A stretch of DNA of 64,000 nt from Primorskyibacter flagellatus (GCF_900176485.1 NZ_FWYD01000014.1:1-64000), one strand, 5' to 3'. Positions 33,014 to 42,432 are shown, counted from the stretch's first letter. Numbers and translations: made by a program. Notes: generated from the letters alone by a model not told the origin.

Positions 33014-35095
33014 TTAGTTGCTGGCCAGAAGTGGCGTGATCCGGCGGACGGCGGCACGCCTGTTGGCCCGTTCGGCAGCGGCCGTGCGGATTACCAGGTC
33101 GGATTCGCCGTAACCCTGCACCACCATATTCTCGGGCGGCACGTCGAAATATTCTGTCAGCGCCAGCGCCACGGTTTCCGCGCGCCTGTCTGACAGGGCG
33201 AGGTTGTAATTCGCCGCACCGGTCGCATCCGTATGCCCTTCGATCAGAAACACCTCACGCGGGTTCTTCTCGATCATGTCGCGCATGGCGTTGCCAAGTG
33301 CTGCCAACTCCTCGGCCTCATCGGGGCGGATCACCGCCGAATTGGTCTCAAAGTTGATGGTGTTCACCGTGATCTCGGGCACCAGGTCGCGCACCGCGTC
33401 GATATTGCGGATCTGCGCCAGCGAAAATGTCCGGTTCACGCCCTCGTTCTGGGCCTGGGCAAGCGCGCGGGCCAGATCATCGGCCTGCACCTCTCCGGCA
33501 TTGAACGAGCGACGTTCCGTGGCTTGCGGCAACTCACTGATTTGGACCTGCTCGCTTTGTTGCGTATCATCGAACAACACCACTTCGGTTCCGTCCTGAA
33601 GCGTTCGTGTGCGGCGCAGCACACGGCCATCGGCAGCACGGACGGTTTCGACTGTCGCGCCATTTTCGCGCGTGACGACGTTGCGGGTTGAGCCATCGGA
33701 ATAGCGATAGGTCTTCACATCCGACCCCGGACGGCGCAGCAGCGCATCGTCATTCTTGATAATCCGATACTGGCCTTGATCCTCGACGACCAACCGGTCG
33801 CCAGAGTTGCTGACGACCTTTTCACCCTCGCCCAGCAGACTGCCGATCGCCACGGCACCCAGTCCAAGAAGCGCTGCGCGTTCAAAGTTGCTCAGGCCGG
33901 ATTTGTCGTCGTCATCCTTCTCGCGCTTCTCTTGCTCGCCCGTAACATTGGTGTCGAATTCCTCGGAGGAACTGCGCGCAGTTTCCTCGGTCACGGTCTC
34001 TTCGGTGACTTCGGCTTCGCCATCATCCTGTCCGGCAGCGGCGGCCATCGACTCGGTTCCCTGCGCCAGATCTTCGGCCAAGGCGTCGGCCTGCTGCTGG
34101 CTGTCCATCGGTTCAGGATCTTCGGCTTGCGGGGCCTGCTCTTCAGCCGCCTGTTCTTCCGTGGCCTGGTCTTCCGCCGGCTGCTCTTCAGTGGCCGTCT
34201 GATCGGCAGATGCTGCATCGGAGGTGTCTGCATCCGTCGCGGCATCATCCGTCACAGCTGCCGCATCACCGGCGGGTTGTTCATCCGAGTTACCGTCGGT
34301 GCCGCCATCCTCGTCGGCCGGGGCTTCTGTCTGTTCATTGGTCGCCGCCTGACCGGCAGCTTCCTGATCAGCCAGAGCCTTCGCCAGATCGTCCGCCTGA
34401 CTTGCCTCGTCTCCGGCAGGCTGCGTCTCGGCCGCCTGCGCCTGACCTGCGGCCTCTGCTTCGGCAGTCGCCGCGTCTGAAGTCGGATCCTGCGCGGCAT
34501 TTTCGGCGTCTGACGGCACGTCTTGCGCTGGTGCATCTGGAGTTGGCTCGGCACCCTCGGCGGATGTCTCACCCTCGTCCTCCACCGGCGTCACAGCCTC
34601 TGCTGTCGGCTCGGCATCTGCCGTTTCTTCTGCCTCGGGAGACGGGACTGCCTCGGCGTCGGCTTGCGGTTCTGCGTCGGTCTCGACCTCCGCTTGCGCC
34701 TCTGCCTCGTCGGGTGCCTCGGCCTGCGCCTGATCGGCTGCGGCACCGTCTTCGGCTGATGCCGAAGCCGCGTCGCCGTCTGCAAACAGCTGCGCATCCA
34801 CGTCAGCGCCCAGTTGCTGCGCGGTCACTTTGCGCGCAGCGGCGTCAAACTCGGCAAACTGTTCGCCGATCTGTTGCGCAACAGAGCCGTCTTCGTAGGC
34901 CACACAAAACGGATCTTCAGTCGCGCCCTGTCCGGCCCGCGCCGCTTCCTCTAGTCGGCAACGAATAATTTCTTGCGTGATGTCAGAGGAAGACATCGAC
35001 GCAAGATCTGGCGTTTGCGCGAGAATCGGAGCGGGTGTTGCAAGGCTGGCCACGACTGCCAGCGCCGTCGTCGATCTGAAAATCCCATGTCTCAT
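33014..35095 (-). CDS. OmpA-family protein with long acidic linker
   Basis: A 693-residue exported protein. A signal peptide ends PAPILA. Residues ~110-395 are an extremely acidic Ala/Glu/Asp/Gln/Thr-rich stretch of low complexity (TEEQPAEDQATEEQAAEEQ). A glycine-rich hydrophobic segment follows (ALLGLGAVAIGSLLG), then a charged region, and the C-terminal OmpA peptidoglycan-binding domain (INFETNSAVIRPDEAEEL, IEGHTDATGAANYNLALSDRRA, GYGESDLVI). It probably links the outer membrane or periplasm to peptidoglycan. It interrupts the molybdenum hydroxylase maturation genes on the same strand. Confidence 0.88.
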   Translation of the reverse strand: MRHGIFRSTTALAVVASLATPAPILAQTPDLASMSSSDITQEIIRCRLEEAARAGQGATEDPFCVAYEDGSVAQQIGEQFAEFDAAARKVTAQQLGADVDAQLFADGDAASASAEDGAAADQAQAEAPDEAEAQAEVETDAEPQADAEAVPSPEAEETADAEPTAEAVTPVEDEGETSAEGAEPTPDAPAQDVPSDAENAAQDPTSDAATAEAEAAGQAQAAETQPAGDEASQADDLAKALADQEAAGQAATNEQTEAPADEDGGTDGNSDEQPAGDAAAVTDDAATDADTSDAASADQTATEEQPAEDQATEEQAAEEQAPQAEDPEPMDSQQQADALAEDLAQGTESMAAAAGQDDGEAEVTEETVTEETARSSSEEFDTNVTGEQEKREKDDDDKSGLSNFERAALLGLGAVAIGSLLGEGEKVVSNSGDRLVVEDQGQYRIIKNDDALLRRPGSDVKTYRYSDGSTRNVVTRENGATVETVRAADGRVLRRTRTLQDGTEVVLFDDTQQSEQVQISELPQATERRSFNAGEVQADDLARALAQAQNEGVNRTFSLAQIRNIDAVRDLVPEITVNTINFETNSAVIRPDEAEELAALGNAMRDMIEKNPREVFLIEGHTDATGAANYNLALSDRRAETVALALTEYFDVPPENMVVQGYGESDLVIRTAAAERANRRAAVRRITPLLASN

Positions 35096-35201
35096 ATGCG
35101 TGTCCTTTCAACTGTTGCCCGGTGAAGGCGTCATGGGACAATGCAGAAACAGGCGATAGGGTTGCATGAAGGTCCGACCGCACCAGCAGAAATCCGCCGG
35201 G

Positions 35202-36461
35202 TCAGCCTTCGAGAAGCGCCATCAGGCGGGCTTTCTCGCCAACATCATCGGTGCGCGAAATCGCGTTGGCCAAGTCTTCCAGCGACTGAATGGAATGGCC
35301 CGCGCGGAAGCTGTCGACATGCGGCAACATGGCCCGAATGCCGGTTGCCTTGGGCGCGAAGCCATCCCAACGCAACAAGGGGTTGAGCCAGATCAGACGG
35401 CGGGATGACAGGTGCAGCCGCTCCATCTCGCGTTCCAGCGCGCCGGCATCGTCACGGTCCAGACCGTCAGTGATCAGCAGGACAACTGCGCCCTGCCCCA
35501 TCACCCGGCGCGACCAGTCGCGGTTGAAAGCGTGCAGGCTGGCACCGATCCGTGTCCCACCTTCCCAGTCCTGCGCCTCGGCTCCTGCGGCTTTCAGCGC
35601 CTGATCCACATCGCGGGTGGCCAGATGGCGTGTGATGTTGGTCAGCCGCGTGCCAAAAGTGAAGGCGTGGACCTTTGCCCAGCCCGCGCCTTTCTCATTC
35701 GCCACTGCATGCAGAAAATGCAGAACCATGCGGGAATATTGCGACATCGAACCGGAAATATCGCACAGCACCACAAGGTTGGGCCAGCGCGGACGAGGTT
35801 TCGTGTGCGCCAGGCTGCGGATCTCGCCACCGTTGCGCATTGCCGCGCGAATGGTGCGCCGCCAGTCGGTATGCTTGCCATGCAGTGATGCCATCCCCCG
35901 GCGCGACGGGATCGGTTTCACGGGCAGTTTCAGCCGCGCCAGCATGCGCTTGGCCTCTGCGACTTCGGCGGTGGACATCTGTTCGAAATCGAGCGTGCGC
36001 AGCTTTTCCTCGGCGGACATGGTCTGCGAGGCGTCGATCTCGATCTGCGTTTCCTCTTTCTCGGAATCTGGCTTTTCGGGCGCATCGGGTTGCTTGCCGT
36101 CCAGCAGCGCCTCTGCCGCGCGTTTCTCGGCAGATTGGGCAAGCTTTTCCTCCTGCACGCCGCGCACGGCAGGCAGCATCATCGACATCATGTGTTCGAG
36201 GTAACGCGGATCGCGCCAATACAGCCGGAAGATCTGGGCAAAGACGATGCGATGTTCGGGCCGGTTCACGAAACAGGCATGCAGCGTCCAGTAAAAGTCG
36301 CGTTTGTTGGTAAAGCCCGCAGCCTCTACCGCGCGAACAGCATCAATCACCCGGCCGGGTCCGACCGGCAGCCCGGCACGGCGCAATGCGCGGGCAAAAT
36401 GGGTGATGTTATTGCCAAGCCGCGGGTTGTCGGGAATGTCCAGCGGAAGATATTCAGGCAT
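35202..36461 (-). CDS. coxE: VWA-domain protein, CoxE family
   Basis: A 419-residue CoxE-type protein. The C-terminal von Willebrand A domain has a complete MIDAS start DISGSMS (Asp234, Ser236, Ser238) and LLITDGLDRDD. The N-terminal half (LPVGPGRVIDAVRAVEAAGF, DFYWTLHACFVNRPEH) is family-specific. CoxE works with the MoxR ATPase CoxD to build the CuSMoO2 centre of CO dehydrogenase. The ATG at 36461 is favoured over an upstream in-frame start. It lies 105 bases after coxD. Paralogues serve other metal enzymes, so the client is inferred. Confidence 0.85.
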   Translation of the reverse strand: MPEYLPLDIPDNPRLGNNITHFARALRRAGLPVGPGRVIDAVRAVEAAGFTNKRDFYWTLHACFVNRPEHRIVFAQIFRLYWRDPRYLEHMMSMMLPAVRGVQEEKLAQSAEKRAAEALLDGKQPDAPEKPDSEKEETQIEIDASQTMSAEEKLRTLDFEQMSTAEVAEAKRMLARLKLPVKPIPSRRGMASLHGKHTDWRRTIRAAMRNGGEIRSLAHTKPRPRWPNLVVLCDISGSMSQYSRMVLHFLHAVANEKGAGWAKVHAFTFGTRLTNITRHLATRDVDQALKAAGAEAQDWEGGTRIGASLHAFNRDWSRRVMGQGAVVLLITDGLDRDDAGALEREMERLHLSSRRLIWLNPLLRWDGFAPKATGIRAMLPHVDSFRAGHSIQSLEDLANAISRTDDVGEKARLMALLEG

Positions 36462-36500
36462 CTGCCCGGAACCTGCGATCCGCCTGCGGTGACGTTGTGC

Positions 36501-36560
36501 AGCGGGGGGCTGTCTGCCCCCCGCACCCCCCGAGAGTATTTCCGCCAAGAAGAAGACAGT
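36501..36560. repeat. REP-like GC-rich palindrome between coxD and coxE
   Basis: GCGGGGGGC (36502-36510), loop TGTCT and GCCCCCCGC (36516-36524) form a 9-bp hairpin, followed by CCCCCCGAGAGTATTT and a purine-rich AAGAAGAAGA tail. The composition resembles intergenic palindromes that recur in Rhodobacteraceae genomes. Only this copy is seen in the window. Confidence 0.5.
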
Positions 36561-36566
36561 GGCGGG

Positions 36567-37475
36567 TCATGCAGGATCCAGCGTGGCTTTGGCCTCGTCC
36601 AGAAGACGCTTGGCTTCCGAGCCTTGCAGTTTCTGGATGTCGTCCTGATATTTCAGGATGGCACCCAGCGTGTCGCTGATGACCTCTGGCGACAGGTCGA
36701 TCACATCCAGCGCCAACAGGCATTTTGCCCAGTCAATGGTTTCGGCCACGCCGGGTTTCTTGAACAGATCCTCGGTGCGCAGGCGCTGGACGAAGGCCAC
36801 GATCTCGCTGCTGAGGGATTCGGCAGCTTCGGGGGCGCGGGCATGCAGAATCTCGATCTCGCGGTCGAAAGTCGGGTAGTCGACCCAGTGGTAGAGACAG
36901 CGGCGTTTGAGCGCGTCATGCACCTCGCGCGTGCGGTTGGAGGTCAGGATGACGATGGGCGGTTCGGGTGCCTTGATGGTGCCGATCTCGGGGATGGTCA
37001 CCTGAAAGTCGGACAGGGCTTCCAGCAGAAAAGCCTCGAACGGTTCATCGGTGCGGTCCAGTTCGTCGATCAGCAGCACCGGGGCACCGTTTTCATCGGG
37101 GCGCATGGCTTGCAACAATGGACGCTCGATCAGGAAATCCGGCCCGAAGAGTTCACGGGTCAGCACATCCCTGTCGGCGTTGCCTTGCGCCTCGGCGCTG
37201 CGGATGGCGATCATCTGCGCGGGAAAGTTCCATTCGTAGACGGCAGAGGACGCATCCAGCCCTTCGTAGCATTGCAGCCGGATCAGGCGTCGACCAAGCG
37301 AGGCGGCAATCGCCTTTGCGATCTCTGTCTTTCCGACCCCGGCCTCGCCTTCCAGAAACAATGGTCTTCCCAGACGCAGCGACAGGAACACCACCGTTGC
37401 GAGCGCGCGTCCGCAAATGTAACCCTGCTGCGCCAGCATGTCCTGCACGGCATCGATTGTATCTGGCTGAGACAT
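36567..37475 (-). CDS. coxD: MoxR-family AAA+ ATPase, CoxD type
   Basis: A 302-residue AAA+ chaperone. Walker A is GEAGVGKT (43-50), Walker B VLLIDELD (133-140), with sensor-1 ILTSNRTREVHDALKRRC and the MoxR motif RLIRLQCYEGLDASSAVYEW. CoxD unfolds or remodels apo CO dehydrogenase so that copper and sulfur can be inserted, together with the VWA protein encoded next. It is the first gene of the leftward group, with 233 bases upstream to the divergent glycosyltransferase gene, where the promoter should lie. Confidence 0.87.
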   Translation of the reverse strand: MSQPDTIDAVQDMLAQQGYICGRALATVVFLSLRLGRPLFLEGEAGVGKTEIAKAIAASLGRRLIRLQCYEGLDASSAVYEWNFPAQMIAIRSAEAQGNADRDVLTRELFGPDFLIERPLLQAMRPDENGAPVLLIDELDRTDEPFEAFLLEALSDFQVTIPEIGTIKAPEPPIVILTSNRTREVHDALKRRCLYHWVDYPTFDREIEILHARAPEAAESLSSEIVAFVQRLRTEDLFKKPGVAETIDWAKCLLALDVIDLSPEVISDTLGAILKYQDDIQKLQGSEAKRLLDEAKATLDPA

Positions 37476-37708
37476 TCACGGTCCTCCTGCCCCTTGGGTG
37501 CAATGGCGCGCCGCCGGGGTCAATAGCGCCAAGGTCGCAGACGGGCGGACCTGTTGGATCTGCGCCGTTGTCCGGACTGGTGCGTTTCTTGACCGTTTTC
37601 CTTCAAGCTGCAATGTTTCGCTAAATCAATTCATGTTACGGAAGGTGGAACTTTCGAGCAGGACGGCGGGCAGCGGGCAATGAACAGCACAAGGGCGGGA
37701 ATGCGGAT

Positions 37709-38740
37709 ATGCGCATAACTGCCGTGACATGTGTCAAGAATGAGGGTCCGTTCCTGCTGGAATGGATCGTCTTCAACCGTCTGCTGGGCGTAACGGATTT
37801 CCTGTTTTATTCGAATGATTGCAGCGACGGGACCGATGCGCTGCTGGACGCTTTGGCGGCGCGCGGCATCGTGCGGCACCTGCCCAATCCGGCCAAGGGG
37901 CGTAACTATCAGATGGAGGCGCTGAAAGACGCCACGCGGCAGGATGTGGCGTCCGACGCGGATTGGATCTGGATCGCGGATGTGGATGAGTTCTTGAACA
38001 TCCACGCGGGCGACCATACGATCCCCGCGCTGATCGAGGCCTGCGGCGATCCGCAGGCGATTTCCGCGACCTTTCAGTTTTTCGCCAATGGCGGGGTCGA
38101 TCGCTATGATGACCGCCCGGTGATCGCGCAGTTCACCCGCTGCCACAATCCGGACATTTGGTGCGGGGACTCTGCCATCGAGGTCAAGACGTTGGTGCGG
38201 AGGGATTTTCCGCTGCAATATTACGGCGCGCATCGGCCGTTCTTTCGCAACGATCTGACCGAGGAAAAGCGGCCGCATTGGACGGATGGCTCGGGACGTG
38301 CCGTGCCGCACAAGTTTCTTGTCGCGGCCAATCCGCGCCGCATTCGCAAATTCCCGGCGGCGGGCGCGCGGGTGCACGCAGCGCTCAACCACTATGCCTT
38401 GCGTTCGCTGGACAGCTATCTGGTTAAGAATGACCGGGGCGATGTGAACCGCGACAACCGCAATTTCGACGACACCTATTGGCGAGAGCGCAATGACAGC
38501 GCATGGGAGGACCGCTCGATCCTGCGCTATCTGCCGGATCTGGACGCGGCTTTGGCCGAGATGAAAGCCGACCCGGAAATCGGCGCGTTGCATGACGCGG
38601 CGGTGCGCCTGCATATCGAGAAACGCGATGCCCTGATGGAACAAGAGGCCTATCGGAAAATGCATGAGCAGTTGCGGCTGGCCCCGACGATTCCGCCCGA
38701 GGAACTGGCCTTGATGCGCGCGTTGGGGATTACGGCATGA
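37709..38740 (+). CDS. Glycosyltransferase family 2-like protein
   Basis: A 343-residue enzyme of the Glyco_tranf_2_4 type. It shows the nucleotide-sugar start TCVKNEGPFLLEWIVFNRLLG, YSNDCSDGTDALLDAL and the metal-binding DxD region WIADVDEFLNI, with a family signature ALNHYALRSLDSYLVK. No membrane helices, so it acts in the cytosol. It is the first gene of a five-gene run with a sulfotransferase, a fused transferase, an FkbM methyltransferase and a third glycosyltransferase. Overlaps the next gene by four bases (ATGA). Acceptor and sugar unknown. Confidence 0.82.
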   Translation: MRITAVTCVKNEGPFLLEWIVFNRLLGVTDFLFYSNDCSDGTDALLDALAARGIVRHLPNPAKGRNYQMEALKDATRQDVASDADWIWIADVDEFLNIHAGDHTIPALIEACGDPQAISATFQFFANGGVDRYDDRPVIAQFTRCHNPDIWCGDSAIEVKTLVRRDFPLQYYGAHRPFFRNDLTEEKRPHWTDGSGRAVPHKFLVAANPRRIRKFPAAGARVHAALNHYALRSLDSYLVKNDRGDVNRDNRNFDDTYWRERNDSAWEDRSILRYLPDLDAALAEMKADPEIGALHDAAVRLHIEKRDALMEQEAYRKMHEQLRLAPTIPPEELALMRALGITA

Positions 38741-39375
38741 GTCGTTTGCGCGTCATCAACCTTGGTCTGCCGAAATCCGGCACGACGACGCTGGCCACCG
38801 CATTGCGCGCCGCCGGCCTAATCGTCGCCGACCATCGCATCCGCCGCAGCCAGACAGACGATCCTCATCTGGCAGGGACATTTGTTGCGCGCCAGCTTTA
38901 CGAAGGGCTGTTCAGGTCCGGCGATCCGTTGGAATTTCTTGGTGATTTCGACGCGCTGACAGAGATCAGTGTCATCACCCCGACATTGTCTCTGTGGCCG
39001 CAGACCGATTGGGGCGTCATCGACGCGATCCGCCAGCGTCATCCCGATGTGCGCTTCGTGTGTTCGCGACGCGACGCGCGCACCTTGTCCGGCTCGATGC
39101 TGCGATGGGCCGATCTGGGCATGTCTCGCTTGCCGGGTGGCGCCATCCCCGGCCTGCCGTCGGGCTTCGGGGAAACCACGTTGCAACGTGTCACCTGGAT
39201 CGAGGGGCATTACGCGCATATGCGACAGCTTTTCCGGGGCGCGCGCGATTTTCTGGAATATCATGTCGAGGATACTGACGCGCCCGCGCAAATCGGGGCG
39301 TTTCTGGGCGTGGATCTGCCATGGTGGGGCAAGGCCAATGTCAACGCATCACTGCCGTCACCGGGCGCAGTATAA
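38737..39375 (+). CDS. Sulfotransferase-family protein
   Basis: A 212-residue protein with the PAPS-binding loop NLGLPKSGTTTLA (residues ~8-20), followed by a segment VRFVCSRRDARTLSGSM that matches the 3'-phosphate-binding arginine/serine region of sulfotransferases. It should move sulfate from PAPS to a sugar or other hydroxyl. It overlaps both neighbours (ATGA at its start, TAATG at its end), so it belongs to the glycan locus. Needs PAPS, whereas the cysH in this window is of the APS type; an APS kinase elsewhere is implied. Confidence 0.8.
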   Translation: MSRLRVINLGLPKSGTTTLATALRAAGLIVADHRIRRSQTDDPHLAGTFVARQLYEGLFRSGDPLEFLGDFDALTEISVITPTLSLWPQTDWGVIDAIRQRHPDVRFVCSRRDARTLSGSMLRWADLGMSRLPGGAIPGLPSGFGETTLQRVTWIEGHYAHMRQLFRGARDFLEYHVEDTDAPAQIGAFLGVDLPWWGKANVNASLPSPGAV

Positions 39376-41735
39376 TGCGCATTCACCTGCATATCGGGCT
39401 GGATGCGGCAGCGACTGGGCGTCTGCAAAAGATTCTCGATGCAAAGCGCAACCAACTGACCGAAAAAGGCATTCGCTACGCCCGAACCCCCGGTGCGCAC
39501 AACCATACGCGATTGTTCATGGCAGTGACCGATCCTGAAAATATCGACAGTCTTCGGTTCAACCGCGGCTATGGGACCGCCGAGAAACAGGCGCAATTGC
39601 GCGAACAGGTGGCCGAAGGGCTGCGCCGCGAGGTGGATCAACACACCCCGGAGGTGTTGATTCTGTCGTCGCATCAACTCGGGACCGCCTTGGTGTCACG
39701 CTCGGAACTGGAACGCCTGCGCGCGATGCTGTCGCCGCTGTCTGATGACATCCGCATTGTCGCCCATGTCGAAGAGCAGGCCCGCATGCTGGCACGATGG
39801 TACGCTCAGCAAATCTGGGACGGTCGCAGAAGGCCGCTCGACCTTGAAATCGGCCTGACGGACGCCAGCGATTGGTGGCAGGCAGCCTTGGACGACGCCC
39901 CCGCGTCAAACCCGCAGGAAAGCGTGTTCGCGGACGCGCAGGCTGCGCCGTTCTGGTTGGACTATGCCCGGTTGGTGCAGGAATGGGATGCGGTGTTCGG
40001 CAAGGGCGCGACATCTTTGCGTGCGCTGGATGCCGCTGTGATCGGGTCTGACAAGTTGCTGGACGAGGTCGCGCAGACGTTTGCCATCAGGAAGGCCTTT
40101 GGCAAATATGAGGCGCACCCCCTGCCAGCAGAACCCGCTGCGGCATGGCTGACACGCGGCCGCCAGTTCAACGACGTCTTGCTGAGGTATCTTGACCACG
40201 AAAATGCGATTCTTCCGCGCCAGACCTGGCGACGCCTGTTGGGAGAGATAAAGGTCGAAGGCTCGCCCATTGCGCCGGGCAGTCTGGCAATCGTGTCCAA
40301 CCGGTTCGCCGCTGCCAATGCTGAGCTTCTGAAGCGCCACCCAGCCTTGACCCCACAGTCGATGACGCCTGACGCCGCTGCACCAGCCTGGCGAGAAGCC
40401 GATCCACAGTTCGGCTTTCGTGCGACGCAATATCTTCTGGCCTTCCGTCCCCGGATTCGTCAGGCCGCGAAGCAGGAAATGCAGGACCGCGCCGCCGATC
40501 TGGCCGCGCTGAACGGCGAGGCGCCTGCCCAGGATGAATCGCTTGATGGGCTGACTGACGTCGCCCAGGCCATCATGCCGCCGCTCGCCCGTCAGAACTT
40601 TGCCAAGCTGCAAGGGTCGTACCTCGCGCCGCATAACCGTCTGGGTCTTGTGAACGAGGAAGATCTGGCCGCCGCTTATACGCCAGCGCCCCCGCGCGAC
40701 CTGCCCCAAGGAACAAGCGGCAATGTCATCGTCGGGTGCATGAAGAACGAGGCACCCTATATCGTCGAATGGATCGCCTATCACCGCGCCATCGGTGTCG
40801 ACAATTTCCTGATCTATACCAATGGGTGCGAGGACGGGACGGCGGAAATTCTAGACCGTCTGCAAGACATGGGCGTGGTCCAGCACCGCAACAACGATGG
40901 CTGGAGGGGCAAGTCCCCGCAGCAATACGCGCTCAATCAGGCGCTGAAGGAACCACTGATCCGCAAGGCCGACTGGATCATCCATATCGACGTCGACGAG
41001 TTTATGAACGTGCGCTGCGACAATGGCACCTTGCAGGACTTTCTGGCGCGCGTTCCGGATGCCACCAATGTGGCCATGACGTGGCGGCTGTTCGGTCACA
41101 ACGGCATTCACCGGCTGGAAGATCGGTTTGTGATCGACCAGTTTGACGGATGCGCGCCGAAATATTGCCCCAAACCGCACACCGTATGGGGCTTCAAGAC
41201 AATGTTCCGCAATATCGGGGCCTATGGCAAAATCTCTTGTCACAGACCGAACAAGCTGGACGAGGCATTTCGTGAACAGGTCCGATGGGTCAACGGGTCG
41301 GGTGCGGACATGACGGACGAAGTTGTCCAGAACGGCTGGCGCAACTCGCGCAAATCCATCGGCTACGATCTGCTGCAACTGAACCATTACGCGCTGCGGT
41401 CGGCAGAGAGTTTCCTGATCAAGCGGCAACGCGGCCGCGCCCTGCATGTCAACCGGTCAATCGGATTGAATTACTGGATCCGGATGGATTGGTCAGACTT
41501 CACAGACATCACCATCAAGCGCAACATACCCCGTATGCAACTGGAATATGACCGGCTGATGGAGGATGACAGATTGCGCGCCTTGCACAAAAACGGGCTG
41601 GGCTGGCACCGTGCCAAGGCCGACGAGTTGCACGCGAACCCCGAATTTGCAGAGCTTTACCGCAAGGCGCTGGCCATGCGATTGACAGAAACGGAACGTG
41701 TCGCCTATGCGCTGGCACTCGATATGGAGAGCTGA
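39375..41735 (+). CDS. Two-domain protein: degenerate sulfotransferase-like plus glycosyltransferase
   Basis: A 786-residue fusion. The N-terminus (HIHIGLDAAATGRLQ-like, residues 3-18; KRNQLTEKGIRYA) resembles sulfotransferases that begin HIGxxKTGTTxLQ, but the P-loop lysine and GTT are lost, so this part is probably not catalytic. Residues ~100-440 are unassigned and helical. From residue ~456 comes a Glyco_tranf_2_4 domain: CMKNEAPYIVEWIAYHRAIG, YTNGCEDGTAEILDRL, HIDVDEFMNV and LNHYALRSAESFLIKR, parallel to the genes at 37709 and 42485. Starts at ATG 39375 (TAATG overlap). Confidence 0.75.
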   Translation: MRIHLHIGLDAAATGRLQKILDAKRNQLTEKGIRYARTPGAHNHTRLFMAVTDPENIDSLRFNRGYGTAEKQAQLREQVAEGLRREVDQHTPEVLILSSHQLGTALVSRSELERLRAMLSPLSDDIRIVAHVEEQARMLARWYAQQIWDGRRRPLDLEIGLTDASDWWQAALDDAPASNPQESVFADAQAAPFWLDYARLVQEWDAVFGKGATSLRALDAAVIGSDKLLDEVAQTFAIRKAFGKYEAHPLPAEPAAAWLTRGRQFNDVLLRYLDHENAILPRQTWRRLLGEIKVEGSPIAPGSLAIVSNRFAAANAELLKRHPALTPQSMTPDAAAPAWREADPQFGFRATQYLLAFRPRIRQAAKQEMQDRAADLAALNGEAPAQDESLDGLTDVAQAIMPPLARQNFAKLQGSYLAPHNRLGLVNEEDLAAAYTPAPPRDLPQGTSGNVIVGCMKNEAPYIVEWIAYHRAIGVDNFLIYTNGCEDGTAEILDRLQDMGVVQHRNNDGWRGKSPQQYALNQALKEPLIRKADWIIHIDVDEFMNVRCDNGTLQDFLARVPDATNVAMTWRLFGHNGIHRLEDRFVIDQFDGCAPKYCPKPHTVWGFKTMFRNIGAYGKISCHRPNKLDEAFREQVRWVNGSGADMTDEVVQNGWRNSRKSIGYDLLQLNHYALRSAESFLIKRQRGRALHVNRSIGLNYWIRMDWSDFTDITIKRNIPRMQLEYDRLMEDDRLRALHKNGLGWHRAKADELHANPEFAELYRKALAMRLTETERVAYALALDMES

Positions 41736-41736
41736 C

Positions 41737-42432
41737 ATGGACGCCCCGACGCAGCCGCGGCAATTTCTAAGATCGCGCGGCATGAAAATCCCCAAACATC
41801 CCGACATCACGACCGGTCGGGTACGCGGCGCATTGCGCGAAGGTCTGTATGAGCGCAAGGAATGCGACGCGGTGATGAAGGTCGTCCAGCAAGGCGACGT
41901 GGTGTTGGAACTGGGTGCCGGCATCGGGTATATGTCAACGCTGATTGCCACGAAGAATCCGGTTGAGCACATCCATGCGTTCGAGGCAAATCCCGGCCTC
42001 ATCCCCTATATCCGCTCGGTCCACGAAGCCAACGACGTCACCAACGTCACGGTACACAATGCCCTGCTGGCACCCGAAGACGGCGCGCCCGCGGATTTTT
42101 TCGTCCGCAAGAACTTCCTCGCCTCCTCGCTGAATCGCGAAAGCGGGCCGGACAGTATTGTCTCTGTCGAAAAGGTCGAGATGCGCAGCCTGCCCAAAAC
42201 CTTGGCAGAGCTTCGGCCCACCGTTCTTGTCTGCGACATCGAGGGAGCAGAGGCCGACCTGCTGGCATGCGCCGATTGGTCCGGGCTTCGCGCTGCCGTG
42301 ATTGAGTTGCACCCGCAATGGATTGGACAGGCGGGCGTGCAATCGGTGTTCGACACCATGCACAAGGCTGGCTTGACCTATTTCCCCAAGGCGTCCGAGG
42401 CCAAGGTCGTCACGTTCCGCAAGGGCTGGTGA
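41737..42432 (+). CDS. FkbM-family methyltransferase
   Basis: A 231-residue SAM-dependent methyltransferase of the FkbM family, which methylates sugar hydroxyls or carboxyls. Motif I is VVLELGAGIGYMSTLIA, with the acidic residue of motif II in HIHAFEANPGLIPYI and VLVCDIEGAEADLLA as motif IV. ATG 41737 follows the previous stop by one base. Within the glycan locus it probably O-methylates the same sugar chain that the glycosyltransferases build. Confidence 0.83.
   Translation: MDAPTQPRQFLRSRGMKIPKHPDITTGRVRGALREGLYERKECDAVMKVVQQGDVVLELGAGIGYMSTLIATKNPVEHIHAFEANPGLIPYIRSVHEANDVTNVTVHNALLAPEDGAPADFFVRKNFLASSLNRESGPDSIVSVEKVEMRSLPKTLAELRPTVLVCDIEGAEADLLACADWSGLRAAVIELHPQWIGQAGVQSVFDTMHKAGLTYFPKASEAKVVTFRKGW

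Noticed and set aside
33776-34968. Long plus-strand open frames opposite the OmpA acidic linker, one with hydrophobic stretches
   Set aside because: They are the complement of an Ala/Glu/Asp repeat region, which lacks stops in several frames. No ribosome site or family match.
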